Numbered from the stretch's first letter, positions 43,060-51,688 are shown. The stretch is 64,000 bases of DNA from Geobacillus thermocatenulatus (GCF_002217655.1 NZ_NEWK01000001.1:444001-508000), one strand, 5' to 3'. Notes: generated from the letters alone by a model not told the origin. Numbers and translations are program-made.

Positions 43060-43262
43060 GCTTTTCTTCTCCCTTCATCAATGATGGATTGAAGATACGT
43101 TCGGCAGCTGGCTGGCATAGCGTCTTTCGCCGTAGCCCCTTTAGCTTTGCGCCACGCTGTTTCCAGCGCTTTGCCTTTTCGCCGTATCTCCTCGCAGGAG
43201 AAGATGCGGCGGTAATCTATCTTCACTATAAGTTGTCCTACGATCTGAGGTAAATCATCCAT
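43056..43262 (-). CDS. Small protein translationally coupled to the Ca-binding-repeat gene
   Basis: The 68-codon frame ends in TGA that overlaps the next ATG (ATGA), which argues that it is real. It is basic and helical (IRRKGKALETAWRKAKGATA), has two Cys (SCEEIRR, PASCRTYL), and has no signal peptide. I recognise no family. The ribosome-binding site is weak (AATAGGACAA). It could be the regulator or an accessory of the secreted protein. Confidence 0.5.
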   Translation of the reverse strand: MDDLPQIVGQLIVKIDYRRIFSCEEIRRKGKALETAWRKAKGATAKDAMPASCRTYLQSIIDEGRRKA

Positions 43263-43289
43263 TTGTCCTATTTTTCATCCGTTCCAAAG

Positions 43290-43336
43290 TTGACAGGCAA
43301 AACGGTTTTTTCTATAATAATCTCGAATTCGAGATT
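43290..43336 (+). promoter_or_regulatory. Perfect sigma-A promoter with MhqR-like operator
   Basis: TTGACA (43290-43295), 17 bp, TATAAT (43313-43318) is an exact consensus promoter. Directly downstream lies the 18-bp perfect palindrome AATCTCGAATTCGAGATT (43319-43336), which matches the published MhqR operator core ATCTcgaAtTCgAGAT of B. subtilis. A repressor bound there would cover the transcription start. It points toward the pirin gene 305 bp downstream. Confidence 0.8.
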
Positions 43337-43385
43337 TTAGAATCAATCAAATTGATGGAGAACTTCATGCTGGCTAGCCCTCCAA

Positions 43386-43524
43386 GGAGGCCGGTGAAAA
43401 ACGTCCATTTCCCCTAATATCGATGATTCTTGAGTGGAGGGAAGAGCAACATTTATATATAAGGCTCCTCCGTTTGAGAAGCGACATGATTGAACCGCGT
43501 TTCCTGTTGAATCACCAGCATTCT
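43386..43524. repeat. Dispersed inverted-repeat element, copy D
   Basis: The ends are AGGCCGGTGAA (43388-43398) and TCACCAGCATT (43512-43522). It contains CCGTTTGAGAAGCG, the reverse complement of the CTTCTCAAA found in copy B1. It sits between the MhqR-like promoter and the pirin gene. Confidence 0.7.
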
Positions 43525-43640
43525 AGATTTTTCATGATCCGCATCGTATATATCACATGACTATGATCGCTATGGCGATCGCCGTATCAAAGCGGCATGC
43601 TCTTGGTGCTCTATTTCGATAAATGAAGGAGAGGAACAAG

Positions 43641-44354
43641 ATGATCCGCATCGACCGGGCGTCGTCCCGATATCATGCTGATTACGGGTGGCTGAAAACA
43701 TATCATAGTTTTTCGTTTGGCGAGTATTATGATCCTAATAACATCCAGTTTGGCCCGCTAAGGGTGTTAAACGACGATTTCGTTGCGCCGCTTGCCGGTT
43801 TTGGCGCTCACCCGCACCGGGAGATGGAAATTGTGTCGATCGTGCTGAAAGGCTATTTGCAACATGAAGACAGCACCGGACATAAGGCGGTGACAACGTT
43901 CGGCGGCGTGCAGCGGATGTCGGCCGGCACCGGCATCGTCCATTCGGAAGTGAACCCGTCGGCGACGGAAGAGGTGAACTTTTTGCAACTTTGGTTTTTT
44001 CCGGAACAATACGGATTGCCGCCGTCGTACGAGCGGACCGAGTTTCCGGTCGACAAGATGAAAAACGCCTTGCTGCCGATTGTCACGAAACACCCGTCTT
44101 CCCCGGGGATTGCTCACATTCATCAAGATTTGACGATTTATCTTTCCGATTTGGAAGCCGGGCATGAGCTGACGTTTACCCAGCCGGAAGGGCGGAACAT
44201 CTTTGTCTTTGTCATTGAGGGGGATCTGACGTTAAACGGCGAGGCCCATCTCCAGCGGCGCGATGCGGCCCGCATCACGGAAATGCCGGTTCTTCGCCTC
44301 GCAACGAACGAAGGATCACGGTTGATGCTCATCGACTTGCCAAAAGAGGGGTGA
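43641..44354 (+). CDS. Pirin-family protein
   Basis: This 237-residue bicupin has the N-terminal pirin core with metal ligands in GFGAHPHREMEIVSIVLKGY, LQHEDSTGHKAVTTFGGVQR, MSAGTGIVHSEVNPSATEEV. Members such as YhhW act as quercetin 2,3-dioxygenases; others bind transcription factors. Its place after an MhqR-like operator suits a role with quinones or catechols. ATG 43641 has GAAGGAGAGG before it; the ATG at 43623 lacks one. The C-terminal cupin (residues about 140-237) is present. Confidence 0.9.
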   Translation: MIRIDRASSRYHADYGWLKTYHSFSFGEYYDPNNIQFGPLRVLNDDFVAPLAGFGAHPHREMEIVSIVLKGYLQHEDSTGHKAVTTFGGVQRMSAGTGIVHSEVNPSATEEVNFLQLWFFPEQYGLPPSYERTEFPVDKMKNALLPIVTKHPSSPGIAHIHQDLTIYLSDLEAGHELTFTQPEGRNIFVFVIEGDLTLNGEAHLQRRDAARITEMPVLRLATNEGSRLMLIDLPKEG

Positions 44355-44401
44355 AAGCGTTTCGTTTTTGTGCGGCTCATTGGTTTGGCTTCCATTCTAG
44401 G

Positions 44402-44531
44402 AGACTGGTGAAAAACAACGGATTCGCTTGGTTTTTGAGAAATCAAAAGAAATGAAGTTGTGGTGTTGCAAGGTTTCTCAATTTGAGAAATACTGTTGGA
44501 GAGCAGCACTTCCTTTTAAATCACCGGCCTT
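44402..44531. repeat. Dispersed inverted-repeat element, copy E
   Basis: The ends are AGACTGGTGAA (44402-44412) and TCACCGGCCTT (44521-44531), 130 bp. Read in reverse it aligns through its interior with copy B2 (GCTCTCCAACAGTATTTCTC, then AAATTGAGAAACCTTGCAA). Confidence 0.78.
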
Positions 44532-44560
44532 CTAGATCGTGCCAAGAAGACGAATCAAGA

Positions 44561-44602
44561 AGAGGCATCGTTCGCCGCCAAGGGCGAGGGGTGCCTCTTT
44601 TT
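44561..44602 (+). terminator. Terminator downstream of the pirin gene
   Basis: AGAGGCA (44561-44567) pairs with TGCCTCT (44592-44598) with TCGCC/GGCGA inside, followed by T residues. The remaining 280 bp up to ctpB hold a GC hairpin (CCTTCCC..GGGAAGG, 44819-44852) and only short frames that I do not support as genes. Confidence 0.8.
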
Positions 44603-44881
44603 GCCGCTCTGTATGAGTTGAGAAATCAACAAGGAGGGTGTAAACTAGTAAAGGATGGGCAACGCACTAGCATACTCGGTACAAGCCCAACATATGATGA
44701 AGATAAAGGCATGGCACGGCGTAAGGCGGTGCTTTTCCTTTTCGTATTTGGCAAAAGCCGTCGGCGTTGAGGCGGAAGGGATGTTCATTTGCTTCACTGA
44801 CGGAGGAGCGAGGAGAAAGCCCCCTTCCCGCACCGCAGCAAGCGGTGGGGAAGGTCAAGCATAGGGTGAGGAGGAAGCAAC

Positions 44882-46330
44882 GTGAAAAAATCGACGACGG
44901 CCGCATTGATGGCCATATCGATGCTCATTGGGGCGGGAGGGACGTACGCCGGTCTTCAGTTGGCGGACCGCCCGATGGAAGGCTCGCTTTCGACGATGAT
45001 TTCGAATGAGCCGTCCAAGTCGGCGAACGAAAGCGAAGAGATGAAAAAAATCCGGCAAGCGTATGAGCTCATTAAGAATCGGTACGTGGAGAAAGTGGAT
45101 GAAGAAAAACTGACGGAAGGCGCCATTCAAGGTATGATCAACACGCTCCATGACCCGTATTCCGTCTACATGGATGCGGAAACGACGGAGCAGTTCAACG
45201 AGTCGCTCGACTCGTCGTTTGAGGGGATCGGCGCCGAAGTGAGCATGATCGACGGCAAGGTGACGATCGTGGCTCCGATCAAAAACTCGCCGGCGGAAAA
45301 AGCGGGTCTGAAGCCGAACGATCAAATTTTGCGCGTCAACGGAGAAAGCCTAGAGGGGCTCGACTTGTATGAAGCGGTGCTGAAAATCCGCGGCAAAAAA
45401 GGGACGACGGTGGAGCTTGACATTTTGCGCCCCGGCGTCAAAAACGTGATGAAAGTCAAAGTCGTCCGCGACGAAATTCCGATTCAGACGGTGTATGACT
45501 CGATCAAAACCTACAACGGCAAAAAGGCGGGCTATTTGCAAATCACGTCGTTTTCGGAAAACACGGCCACCGATTTTAAAAAGAAATTGGCGAAGCTTGA
45601 GGCCGAACATATTGATGGCTTGATCATCGATGTGCGGGGCAATCCGGGCGGCTATTTGCAAAGCGTTGAGGAAATTTTGAAGCAACTCATCCCGAAAGGC
45701 AAACCATATGTGCAAATTGAAGAACGCGATGGCGATCGGCAAAAGTTTTATTCCGATTTAACGGCGAAAAAGCCGTACCCGATCGTGGTGCTCATCGACA
45801 AAGGAAGCGCATCCGCGTCGGAAATTTTGGCGGGAGCGATGAAGGAAGGGGGCGGCTACAAGCTGGTCGGCGAGACGACGTTCGGCAAAGGGACGGTGCA
45901 GCAGGCGATTCCGATGGGCGACGGCAGCAACATCAAATTGACGCTGTACAAATGGCTGACGCCGGACGGGCATTGGATCCATAAAAAAGGGATCAAGCCA
46001 GATGTCGCGGTGGCGCAGCCGGATTATTTCCACGTCGCTCCGCTTCATGTGGAAAAACCGCTTCGGTATGACATGAACGACGAGCAAATCGCCAATGCGC
46101 AAAAAATGCTCAAAGGGCTTGGCTTCAACCCGGGCCGCACGGACGGCTACTTCAGCAAAGAAACCGAACAAGCCGTCCAAGCGTTCCAAAAAGCGAATCA
46201 GTTGCCGGTCACTGGGCGCATCGACGAAGCGACGGCAGATGTGCTGCAGGCAAAAATCATGGAAGCCGTCCGCGATCCGAACCATGATGTGCAGCTGAAA
46301 AAAGCGCTTGGCGTGTTGTTTCCGTCGTAA
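44882..46330 (+). CDS. ctpB: Carboxyl-terminal processing protease CtpB (S41)
   Basis: The protein has 482 residues: N-terminal signal anchor (ALMAISMLIGAGGTYAGLQL), PDZ domain about 95-180 (FEGIGAEVSMIDGKVTIVAP), S41 protease core with catalytic Ser 311 in GSASASEILAG, Lys 336 and Gln 340 in TTFGKGTVQQ, and a C-terminal peptidoglycan-binding domain (AQKMLKGLGFNPGRTDGYFS). Spacing of Ser, Lys and Gln equals that of B. subtilis CtpB, which cleaves SpoIVFA during sporulation. GTG start 44882 follows GTGAGGAGGAAGCAAC. Confidence 0.95.
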   Translation: MKKSTTAALMAISMLIGAGGTYAGLQLADRPMEGSLSTMISNEPSKSANESEEMKKIRQAYELIKNRYVEKVDEEKLTEGAIQGMINTLHDPYSVYMDAETTEQFNESLDSSFEGIGAEVSMIDGKVTIVAPIKNSPAEKAGLKPNDQILRVNGESLEGLDLYEAVLKIRGKKGTTVELDILRPGVKNVMKVKVVRDEIPIQTVYDSIKTYNGKKAGYLQITSFSENTATDFKKKLAKLEAEHIDGLIIDVRGNPGGYLQSVEEILKQLIPKGKPYVQIEERDGDRQKFYSDLTAKKPYPIVVLIDKGSASASEILAGAMKEGGGYKLVGETTFGKGTVQQAIPMGDGSNIKLTLYKWLTPDGHWIHKKGIKPDVAVAQPDYFHVAPLHVEKPLRYDMNDEQIANAQKMLKGLGFNPGRTDGYFSKETEQAVQAFQKANQLPVTGRIDEATADVLQAKIMEAVRDPNHDVQLKKALGVLFPS

Positions 46331-46356
46331 GCGAGCCAATGATGACGGGTAAAGAG

Positions 46357-46398
46357 AAAAGGGTGCCTCTGGCAACGCAGAGGCGCCCTTTTCTTTTT
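46357..46398. terminator. Bidirectional terminator after ctpB
   Basis: AAAAGGGTGCCTCTG (46357-46371) pairs with CAGAGGCGCCCTTTT (46378-46392) with one G-T/G-C variation and is followed by CTTTTTA. It also serves the convergent glycosyltransferase gene. Confidence 0.9.
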
Positions 46399-46430
46399 AA
46401 CAGATTTGCCCGTGGACCATCCATGGCCTC

Positions 46431-47423
46431 CTACAAACGGGCTGGTGTTTTCTCCCTTTCTGATGGAAGCGGCAGCTGCACGGTTTTTTCGACCGCAAAC
46501 CGCGGCCGCCGTTTCACCTCTTGATAAATTTTGCCGATGTATTCCCCGATGAGGCCGAGGCTCATGAGCACCAGCCCGCCGATGAACCAAATGGAGATCA
46601 TGAGCGACGTCCAGCCTGATTCGGCGTGCCCCAGAAGTTTGCTGATGAGGGCGTACAGCCCGGCCGCACCGCTCGCGAGAAAGGCCAAAAAACCGATGAG
46701 CGTAATGGCGCGAATCGGTGCGACGCTCAAGGACGTGATGCCGTCAAAGGCGAAGGCGAGCATCTTTTTGAGCGGGTATTTCGACTGTCCAGCCCACCGC
46801 TCATGCCGGTCGTAAAAGACGCACGTCGAGCGGAAGCCGATGAGCGGAACCAACCCGCGCAAAAAGAGATTGACTTCCGTGTAACGGCTCAGTTCATCAA
46901 GCGCTCGCTTGCTCATCAGACGGAAATCGGCGTGGTTGTAAATCAGCTCGATTCCGATGGCCCGCATGAACCGATAAAAGGCTTGGGCGGTCGTACGCTT
47001 GAACCATGTGTCTGTCTTTCGGCTCCGCCGCACGCCATACACGATGTCATATCCTTCGCGGTATTTTTGCACAAATTCGCGGATGGCCTCCACATCGTCT
47101 TGCAAATCGGCGTCAATGGACACGGCACAATCGGCGTACGCGCGAACCGTTTCGAGCCCAGCGAGCAGCGCCCGCTGATGGCCGACGTTGCGCGCGAGCT
47201 TGATGCCCGCCACGAAAGGATTTCGCCCGCTTTCTTCTTCAATGAGTGCCCATGTCCGGTCGCGGCTGCCGTCGTCGATAAACACGATATGGCTGCCGAT
47301 GGCGACCGCTCCTTCTTCGAGCAGCTGCTCAAGCAAAGCGGTCAGCCGCCGGGCCGTTTCCAGTAGCACTTCTTCTTCGTTGTAGCAGGGGACGACGATG
47401 GCTAACAATGGTTTGTCCACCAT
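46431..47423 (-). CDS. Membrane-linked family 2 glycosyltransferase (GtrB/YkoT-like)
   Basis: The protein has 330 residues. The GT2 catalytic domain begins LLAIVVPCYNEEEVLLETAR, with FIDDGSRDRTWALIEEES and VSIDADLQDDVEAIREFVQK. Two C-terminal membrane helices follow (ITLIGFLAFLASGAAGLYAL; SLMISIWFIGGLVLMSLGLI). This is the polyprenyl-phosphate glycosyltransferase design (GtrB/CsbB/YkoT), making an undecaprenyl-P-sugar for wall modification. AGGGAGGCAAG precedes ATG 47423. It follows the large membrane protein gene and is cotranscribed with it. Confidence 0.93.
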   Translation of the reverse strand: MVDKPLLAIVVPCYNEEEVLLETARRLTALLEQLLEEGAVAIGSHIVFIDDGSRDRTWALIEEESGRNPFVAGIKLARNVGHQRALLAGLETVRAYADCAVSIDADLQDDVEAIREFVQKYREGYDIVYGVRRSRKTDTWFKRTTAQAFYRFMRAIGIELIYNHADFRLMSKRALDELSRYTEVNLFLRGLVPLIGFRSTCVFYDRHERWAGQSKYPLKKMLAFAFDGITSLSVAPIRAITLIGFLAFLASGAAGLYALISKLLGHAESGWTSLMISIWFIGGLVLMSLGLIGEYIGKIYQEVKRRPRFAVEKTVQLPLPSEREKTPARL

Positions 47424-47439
47424 GTTTCTTGCCTCCCTT

Positions 47440-49113
47440 TCACTCCACTTTGTATACATAAATTTTCCAGACTGACTGTCGATCGGTGAACGCCCGCAAG
47501 AAGCGGAGATGGATGTCGCGGGCGTTTTCGATCGGGACGGAGGAAAAAATGTACTTGCCGCCAAGCTGTTTGAACGCCTTTGTGTCGATCTCGAAATGAC
47601 GAATGACCTTATGCGAGCGTTTTGTGAACATGTAATGTTTCCCGAGTTCCGCCGAAAACAAATAGACGCGGTTGCCCCAATGGTCGAAATAGTCTTTCAG
47701 CACGGGGCTTTTGTCTAATTCTTTGGCGATGATGCGGCGAAACTTCCGCTTATACGATAACGGGTAAAAATTGTTGTACGTATCGAGCGTATAAAACCCG
47801 TTGTATTGGGCGATGGCCGGGTGAAGCCCAACGCTGGCGACGCGGTAGGACGATACCGGTTTGCCGATGTATTGCTTGATTTTGGTAAATAAATGTTCGG
47901 AATAAAACTGCTCGAACGACGGCGTGCCAGCGAGGCGATAGCGGATTTCCTCATTAAACCCACCAAGCAAAAGCAGCTGCAGCGCCAAGGTGATCGGCAC
48001 GAGGCGCCGCCATGCGGTCCGTTCCTTGGCTAAGATTTGCAAGGCCAAGGCAAAATCGACGTAAATGACCATCGGCCGCAAAAAATGGAAGCGGGCGAAA
48101 TTGAACGTATTCAAAAGGGAAATTCGTTCTTTCAGCGGCTGCCACCCTTTGTAAAACCAAAACGCATACCAAGTCGATAAAGCAATGTTCAACCAAAACA
48201 ACAAAAGGAAGCGCCGCTCCAATGGCCCGCGCTGACGGCGGCGCAAAACGAGAAAAAACGCCGCCCAAAGCACCGGCAAGATGATCGGCCCATGGACGGT
48301 CATCACATGCGTATGGCCGAGCACATAGTTTTTCAACGTTAAACGAAGGCAGTGGACGAAGCTGAGCCGCGAGGAGAGGAACTCGTTCCGGCTCGTCGGT
48401 TCGCCGCTGAAGACAAGCGAGTACACGAGGCGGTACTCGATGGCCAAAAAGATGCCGGTCATGAGGGCGATCGCGGCGAAAAACCGCTTGTTCCACTGCT
48501 TGCGGACAACGCCGTCAAACAGCCACACCGCCGCCATCGCGGCGAGGAAAAAGAAAAATCCGAGCACAAAGCTGGCGTAAAACGGAAGCAAGATGATCGC
48601 CAGCCATTCTTTCCATGTCGCTTCTCCGTTGCGGATCGACAGAAACGCCCAAAGCGCCAGCGGCATGCCGAGCGTGCTTAACATGCCGGACGGCCAAAAC
48701 GGTGTCAGCGCAAAAGCAAGCGCCGCCCCGACGCGAATGAGCCATGATTCCGGTGAAGGCAAAAAGTGGCGCCTGAGCAGCCAATACATCCCCAAAAAGG
48801 CGAATACCCTCGTGATCGTCTGGCTGATGGCGTACGCCACCATGGAGGGAAACAAAGCGTGCAGCCACACGATGCCGCTGAATTCGGTGCCGAAGGCGTT
48901 GCGCGGCAACCCGTTGATCACTTGCGGGATGACAGCATCAAGCGGGCCGAACAGTTGGCCGCTGCGAACGAGCACGCGATACCAGGCGATGTTCGAATCT
49001 AGATTGTCGTGCACGCGAATATGGGCGTGTTCGCCTAACATGTACAGCGGAGAAAGGTAGAGAGCCAATGCGATGAACGCGATGGCGAACGCTTTTCGCT
49101 CCCTTTGTTCCAT
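47440..49113 (-). CDS. Polytopic membrane protein (YkoS/DUF6044-like, GT-C type)
   Basis: The protein has 557 residues and about ten hydrophobic segments (AIAFIALALYLSPLYMLGEH, LAIILLPFYASFVLGFFFFL and others). A periplasmic-facing acidic loop near the start (RVHDNLDSNIAWYRVLV) resembles the donor site of GT-C enzymes. Pairing with a GtrB-like GT2 is the ykoS-ykoT arrangement: the GT2 makes a lipid-linked sugar and this protein transfers it outside. GGAAAGGAGGGCGAGCG precedes ATG 49113. The acceptor is unknown. Confidence 0.82.
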   Translation of the reverse strand: MEQRERKAFAIAFIALALYLSPLYMLGEHAHIRVHDNLDSNIAWYRVLVRSGQLFGPLDAVIPQVINGLPRNAFGTEFSGIVWLHALFPSMVAYAISQTITRVFAFLGMYWLLRRHFLPSPESWLIRVGAALAFALTPFWPSGMLSTLGMPLALWAFLSIRNGEATWKEWLAIILLPFYASFVLGFFFFLAAMAAVWLFDGVVRKQWNKRFFAAIALMTGIFLAIEYRLVYSLVFSGEPTSRNEFLSSRLSFVHCLRLTLKNYVLGHTHVMTVHGPIILPVLWAAFFLVLRRRQRGPLERRFLLLFWLNIALSTWYAFWFYKGWQPLKERISLLNTFNFARFHFLRPMVIYVDFALALQILAKERTAWRRLVPITLALQLLLLGGFNEEIRYRLAGTPSFEQFYSEHLFTKIKQYIGKPVSSYRVASVGLHPAIAQYNGFYTLDTYNNFYPLSYKRKFRRIIAKELDKSPVLKDYFDHWGNRVYLFSAELGKHYMFTKRSHKVIRHFEIDTKAFKQLGGKYIFSSVPIENARDIHLRFLRAFTDRQSVWKIYVYKVE

Positions 49114-49235
49114 TTCGCTCGCCCTCCTTTCCTGTGCGAGAAGATTGCACAACGTGACCCATTATAAGACGCTGCGATTAAAAGAGAATAAAAAAATCGT
49201 AAAGAAGTAGTGAAGAAGAAAAACAAAAAGGCTTA

Positions 49236-49259
49236 TCACCACAACACGTACTTGACAAG
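49236..49259. repeat. Further copy of the CACAAC...ACTTGACAAG motif
   Basis: TCACCACAACACGTACTTGA then CAAG repeats the end motif of the 8136-8387 element. The following 200 bp contain TTTATGCGTGTGAG, close to TTTACGCTTGTGAG at 8294-8307, so a decayed relative of the same element may extend to about 49370. Otherwise I see no gene in the 360-bp gap between the YkoS-like gene and racA. Confidence 0.5.
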
Positions 49260-49516
49260 CAAGGCGTTTTTGGATCCGCTATATAGCCCAAACATGGATG
49301 GACTGATTTTTCTTTATGCGTGTGAGTAAGACATGATTGGAAACCGTCCAGGACCACTTTAGGGTGAACAGCCATAAAAAAAAGAAAGTGTCCCAACGCC
49401 CAATGGTGCACCGTTTATGACCACCATCATATACGCGTGAAACACCTTCACAAAATGATCGATCATCTTTTCTTGAAAGGGCGACGATCTTTTCGGTCCA
49501 ACCTGCATGAAACCCG

Positions 49517-50059
49517 TCAGGCAAACAGCCCCATCACGCGCCTAAAGCCGCGCCGTTTTCGTTTCGCTTCTTTCGGCGGTTCATGCGGGGATGGGGGCCG
49601 GGTGTTCAACTGCTGTTCAAGACGGGCGACCGTTTGCTCCAGCACGGCGAGGCGGGCGGCGATTTCCTCCATTTCTTGACGGTGATGCAACAGTTGAATG
49701 GAGACGACATCATCCGCTTTTTGTTCCAATTGTTGCTCGAGTTCATTCAAACGCGAGGAGACGCGGTCCATTTCCGGTTCGATATATTCTTGGAACAGAG
49801 CGTGAATGGGAACGTTTGGCGGCGTTGTGGAAGAACGGCTAGAGGCCGGCGGTGCTTCGGGTGTTGCTTCTGGCGGCGCTTCCATGGCGGCGCCTTGTTC
49901 AAATTTGACCCGTTCGAGCAAGGCGACGGTTTTTTCATCAAACAAGTAATGTCCGGCTTCGTTTTTCTGCAGCGGAATATTGTATTTCCGCACCCAGCGC
50001 TGGATCGTTTTGGGCGATACTCCGAGACGGGCGGCAACGTCAGATGTTTTGAGCTCCAT
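49517..50059 (-). CDS. racA: Chromosome-anchoring protein RacA
   Basis: The protein has 180 residues. A MerR-like helix-turn-helix is at the N-terminus (SDVAARLGVSPKTIQRWVRK, YNIPLQKNEAGHYLFDEKTV). A Pro/Ala-rich linker (70-95) follows, then a coiled coil (RVSSRLNELEQQLEQKADDV, EIAARLAVLEQTVARLEQQL) and a basic tail. RacA tethers the chromosome origin region to the cell pole during sporulation. The frame is open upstream, but GGAGGAGTGAAACG before ATG 50059 fixes the start. Confidence 0.88.
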   Translation of the reverse strand: MELKTSDVAARLGVSPKTIQRWVRKYNIPLQKNEAGHYLFDEKTVALLERVKFEQGAAMEAPPEATPEAPPASSRSSTTPPNVPIHALFQEYIEPEMDRVSSRLNELEQQLEQKADDVVSIQLLHHRQEMEEIAARLAVLEQTVARLEQQLNTRPPSPHEPPKEAKRKRRGFRRVMGLFA

Positions 50060-50277
50060 CGTTTCACTCCTCCTTTTTCGTCTTCTGCTATATCCTTTTT
50101 CCATCGGTGTGCAAAATCCTGCCGGGCCGACAAAACTAGTGTCGATTCGGCAAAGAAAGTGGAAAACAGCGAAGATTCGCCATTGGTGAAAAAAGATGGC
50201 TGTGGGCATGGGAATTGGCCATGCCATTTGGTAGAATAGAAGGTAAAGAATGATGAACGACGCAAGGGGTGAAGCGG

Positions 50278-51450
50278 ATGGCCACATGGTGGCTGGAATG
50301 GCTTGAGGGCGTCGCGTCGGTTTGGCGGCAGCCGCTTCTTTATTATGGCGCCGCGCTCGCTTTGGCTGTCGGTTGGCGGCGGGTGAAGCGGGAGCGCCGC
50401 GATTTTCATGTGCGCGTCTACAGCCTATGGCAAGAGTGGCGCGGGCTTTGGACGAAGGGATGGATGGCGGGGTTGGTGTTGTCGGCGGCAGCCGTCGGCA
50501 TCGGGATCGCAGTGCCGCAGGAAGCCGTTTGGACGATAACGGCGCTGACAGTGTTCTTTAGCTTGGCGATGGAAGCGCGGTTGTTGTCGCCTGCTTATCC
50601 AGTTGGCGGCGCGCTTCTTGCGTTCGGTTTGGCGGAGCGAAGCGGCGCGTTGTCCCGCTGGCTTCCCGACGGCATGGCGACGGCGCCAGCTTTGGCGGTG
50701 TGGCTTGCATTGCTTTTGCTTTTCGAAGGATGGCTCATCATTCGCACGCGAAACGAGGCGGCCTCGCCGCAGCTTGCGAAAAGCAAGCGAGGGATGACGG
50801 TCGGCTTGCAATGGACGCAGCGTCTTTGGTTTGTGCCGGTTGTGTTGCCCGTATCAGGCGGCGCGCTGCCTCCGGCTTCCTGGTGGCCGCTCGTTTCGAC
50901 GGGAGACGGCTATTCATTTTGGCTCGTGCCGTTTCTTCTCGGCTTTTCCCAGCGCCGCCAGCACATGCTGCCGGCGGAAGCGGCGCGCGCGGAGGGACGG
51001 CTTGTTGTTCGGCTGGCGTTCGTTGTCTCCCTATTGGCTGCTTCCGGTATATGGTATCCGCCGCTGGCGGTGGCAGCGGGGGCTATGGCGATCATCGGCC
51101 GCGAATGGATCGCGTTTTCCGGGCATCGCGCCGACCGCGCCCGCCCGCCCCGCTTTGCCCGCCATCCGCACGGCTTGGTGATTGTCGGCGTGCTTCCCGG
51201 CTCGAAAGCGGAAAAAATGGGGCTGTCGATCGGGGAAGTCATCGTGAAAACAAACGGCGCCCCGGTGCGGAGTGAAACCGAGTTTTACGAGGCGCTCCAA
51301 CGCAACCGTGCGTTTTGCAAGTTGGATGTCGTCGGACATAACGGCGAAGTCCGTTTCGTTCAAGGGGCGCTCTATGAGGATGAGCATCATGAACTCGGGC
51401 TGCTGTTCGTCCGTGATCGGAACGCATCAGCGTCTGAAGCTGTTTCGTAA
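50278..51450 (+). CDS. minJ: Cell division topological determinant MinJ
   Basis: The protein has about 390 residues. Several membrane segments cover residues 20-285 (GWMAGLVLSAAAVGIGIAVP, PALAVWLALLLLFEGWLIIR), and a C-terminal PDZ domain follows (HGLVIVGVLPGSKAEKMGLS, IGEVIVKTNGAPVRSETEFY). In B. subtilis MinJ bridges DivIVA and MinD. The start at 50278 (ATG GCC ACA TGG) follows AAGGGGTGAAGCGG; an in-frame upstream start at 50269 is possible. csbA follows 13 bp later, the same neighbourhood as in B. subtilis. Confidence 0.88.
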   Translation: MATWWLEWLEGVASVWRQPLLYYGAALALAVGWRRVKRERRDFHVRVYSLWQEWRGLWTKGWMAGLVLSAAAVGIGIAVPQEAVWTITALTVFFSLAMEARLLSPAYPVGGALLAFGLAERSGALSRWLPDGMATAPALAVWLALLLLFEGWLIIRTRNEAASPQLAKSKRGMTVGLQWTQRLWFVPVVLPVSGGALPPASWWPLVSTGDGYSFWLVPFLLGFSQRRQHMLPAEAARAEGRLVVRLAFVVSLLAASGIWYPPLAVAAGAMAIIGREWIAFSGHRADRARPPRFARHPHGLVIVGVLPGSKAEKMGLSIGEVIVKTNGAPVRSETEFYEALQRNRAFCKLDVVGHNGEVRFVQGALYEDEHHELGLLFVRDRNASASEAVS

Positions 51451-51463
51451 AGGAGAATGGATC

Positions 51464-51688
51464 ATGTGGTTTTTGGCGGCACTCCTCATCCCGTGCCTAT
51501 TGGTGCTGTTGTTTGCGCGGGTGACGTACAATCGGTACATCGCGGTGCTGTTGACTGTTGCGCTGCTTGTCGCTTCCTACTTGAAAGGCTATACGGACGA
51601 GCTGCATGAAATTGTCGCTGACATTGCATCGACGATCGCCGGTTTTCTTTGGGCCGGCCGCATGCTCGACCATCTGAAGCAAAAATGA
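51464..51688 (+). CDS. csbA: CsbA family small membrane protein
   Basis: The protein has 74 residues with two or three hydrophobic segments (MWFLAALLIPCLLVLLFARV, YIAVLLTVALLVASYLKGYT) and ends AGRMLDHLKQK. It matches CsbA, a sigma-B-controlled membrane protein of unknown role next to uvrB in B. subtilis. AAAGGAGAATGGATC is its ribosome-binding site. The region up to uvrB has a weak hairpin with a T run at about 51699-51720. Confidence 0.9.
   Translation: MWFLAALLIPCLLVLLFARVTYNRYIAVLLTVALLVASYLKGYTDELHEIVADIASTIAGFLWAGRMLDHLKQK

Noticed and set aside
42750-43253. Plus-strand frames over the Ca-binding-repeat gene
   Set aside because: The minus strand has a signal peptide, DxDxDG repeats and a coupled start; the plus frames are shadows.
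44655-44864. 69-codon frame upstream of ctpB and its antisense partner
   Set aside because: No convincing ribosome-binding site and no recognisable sequence; it crosses a GC hairpin.
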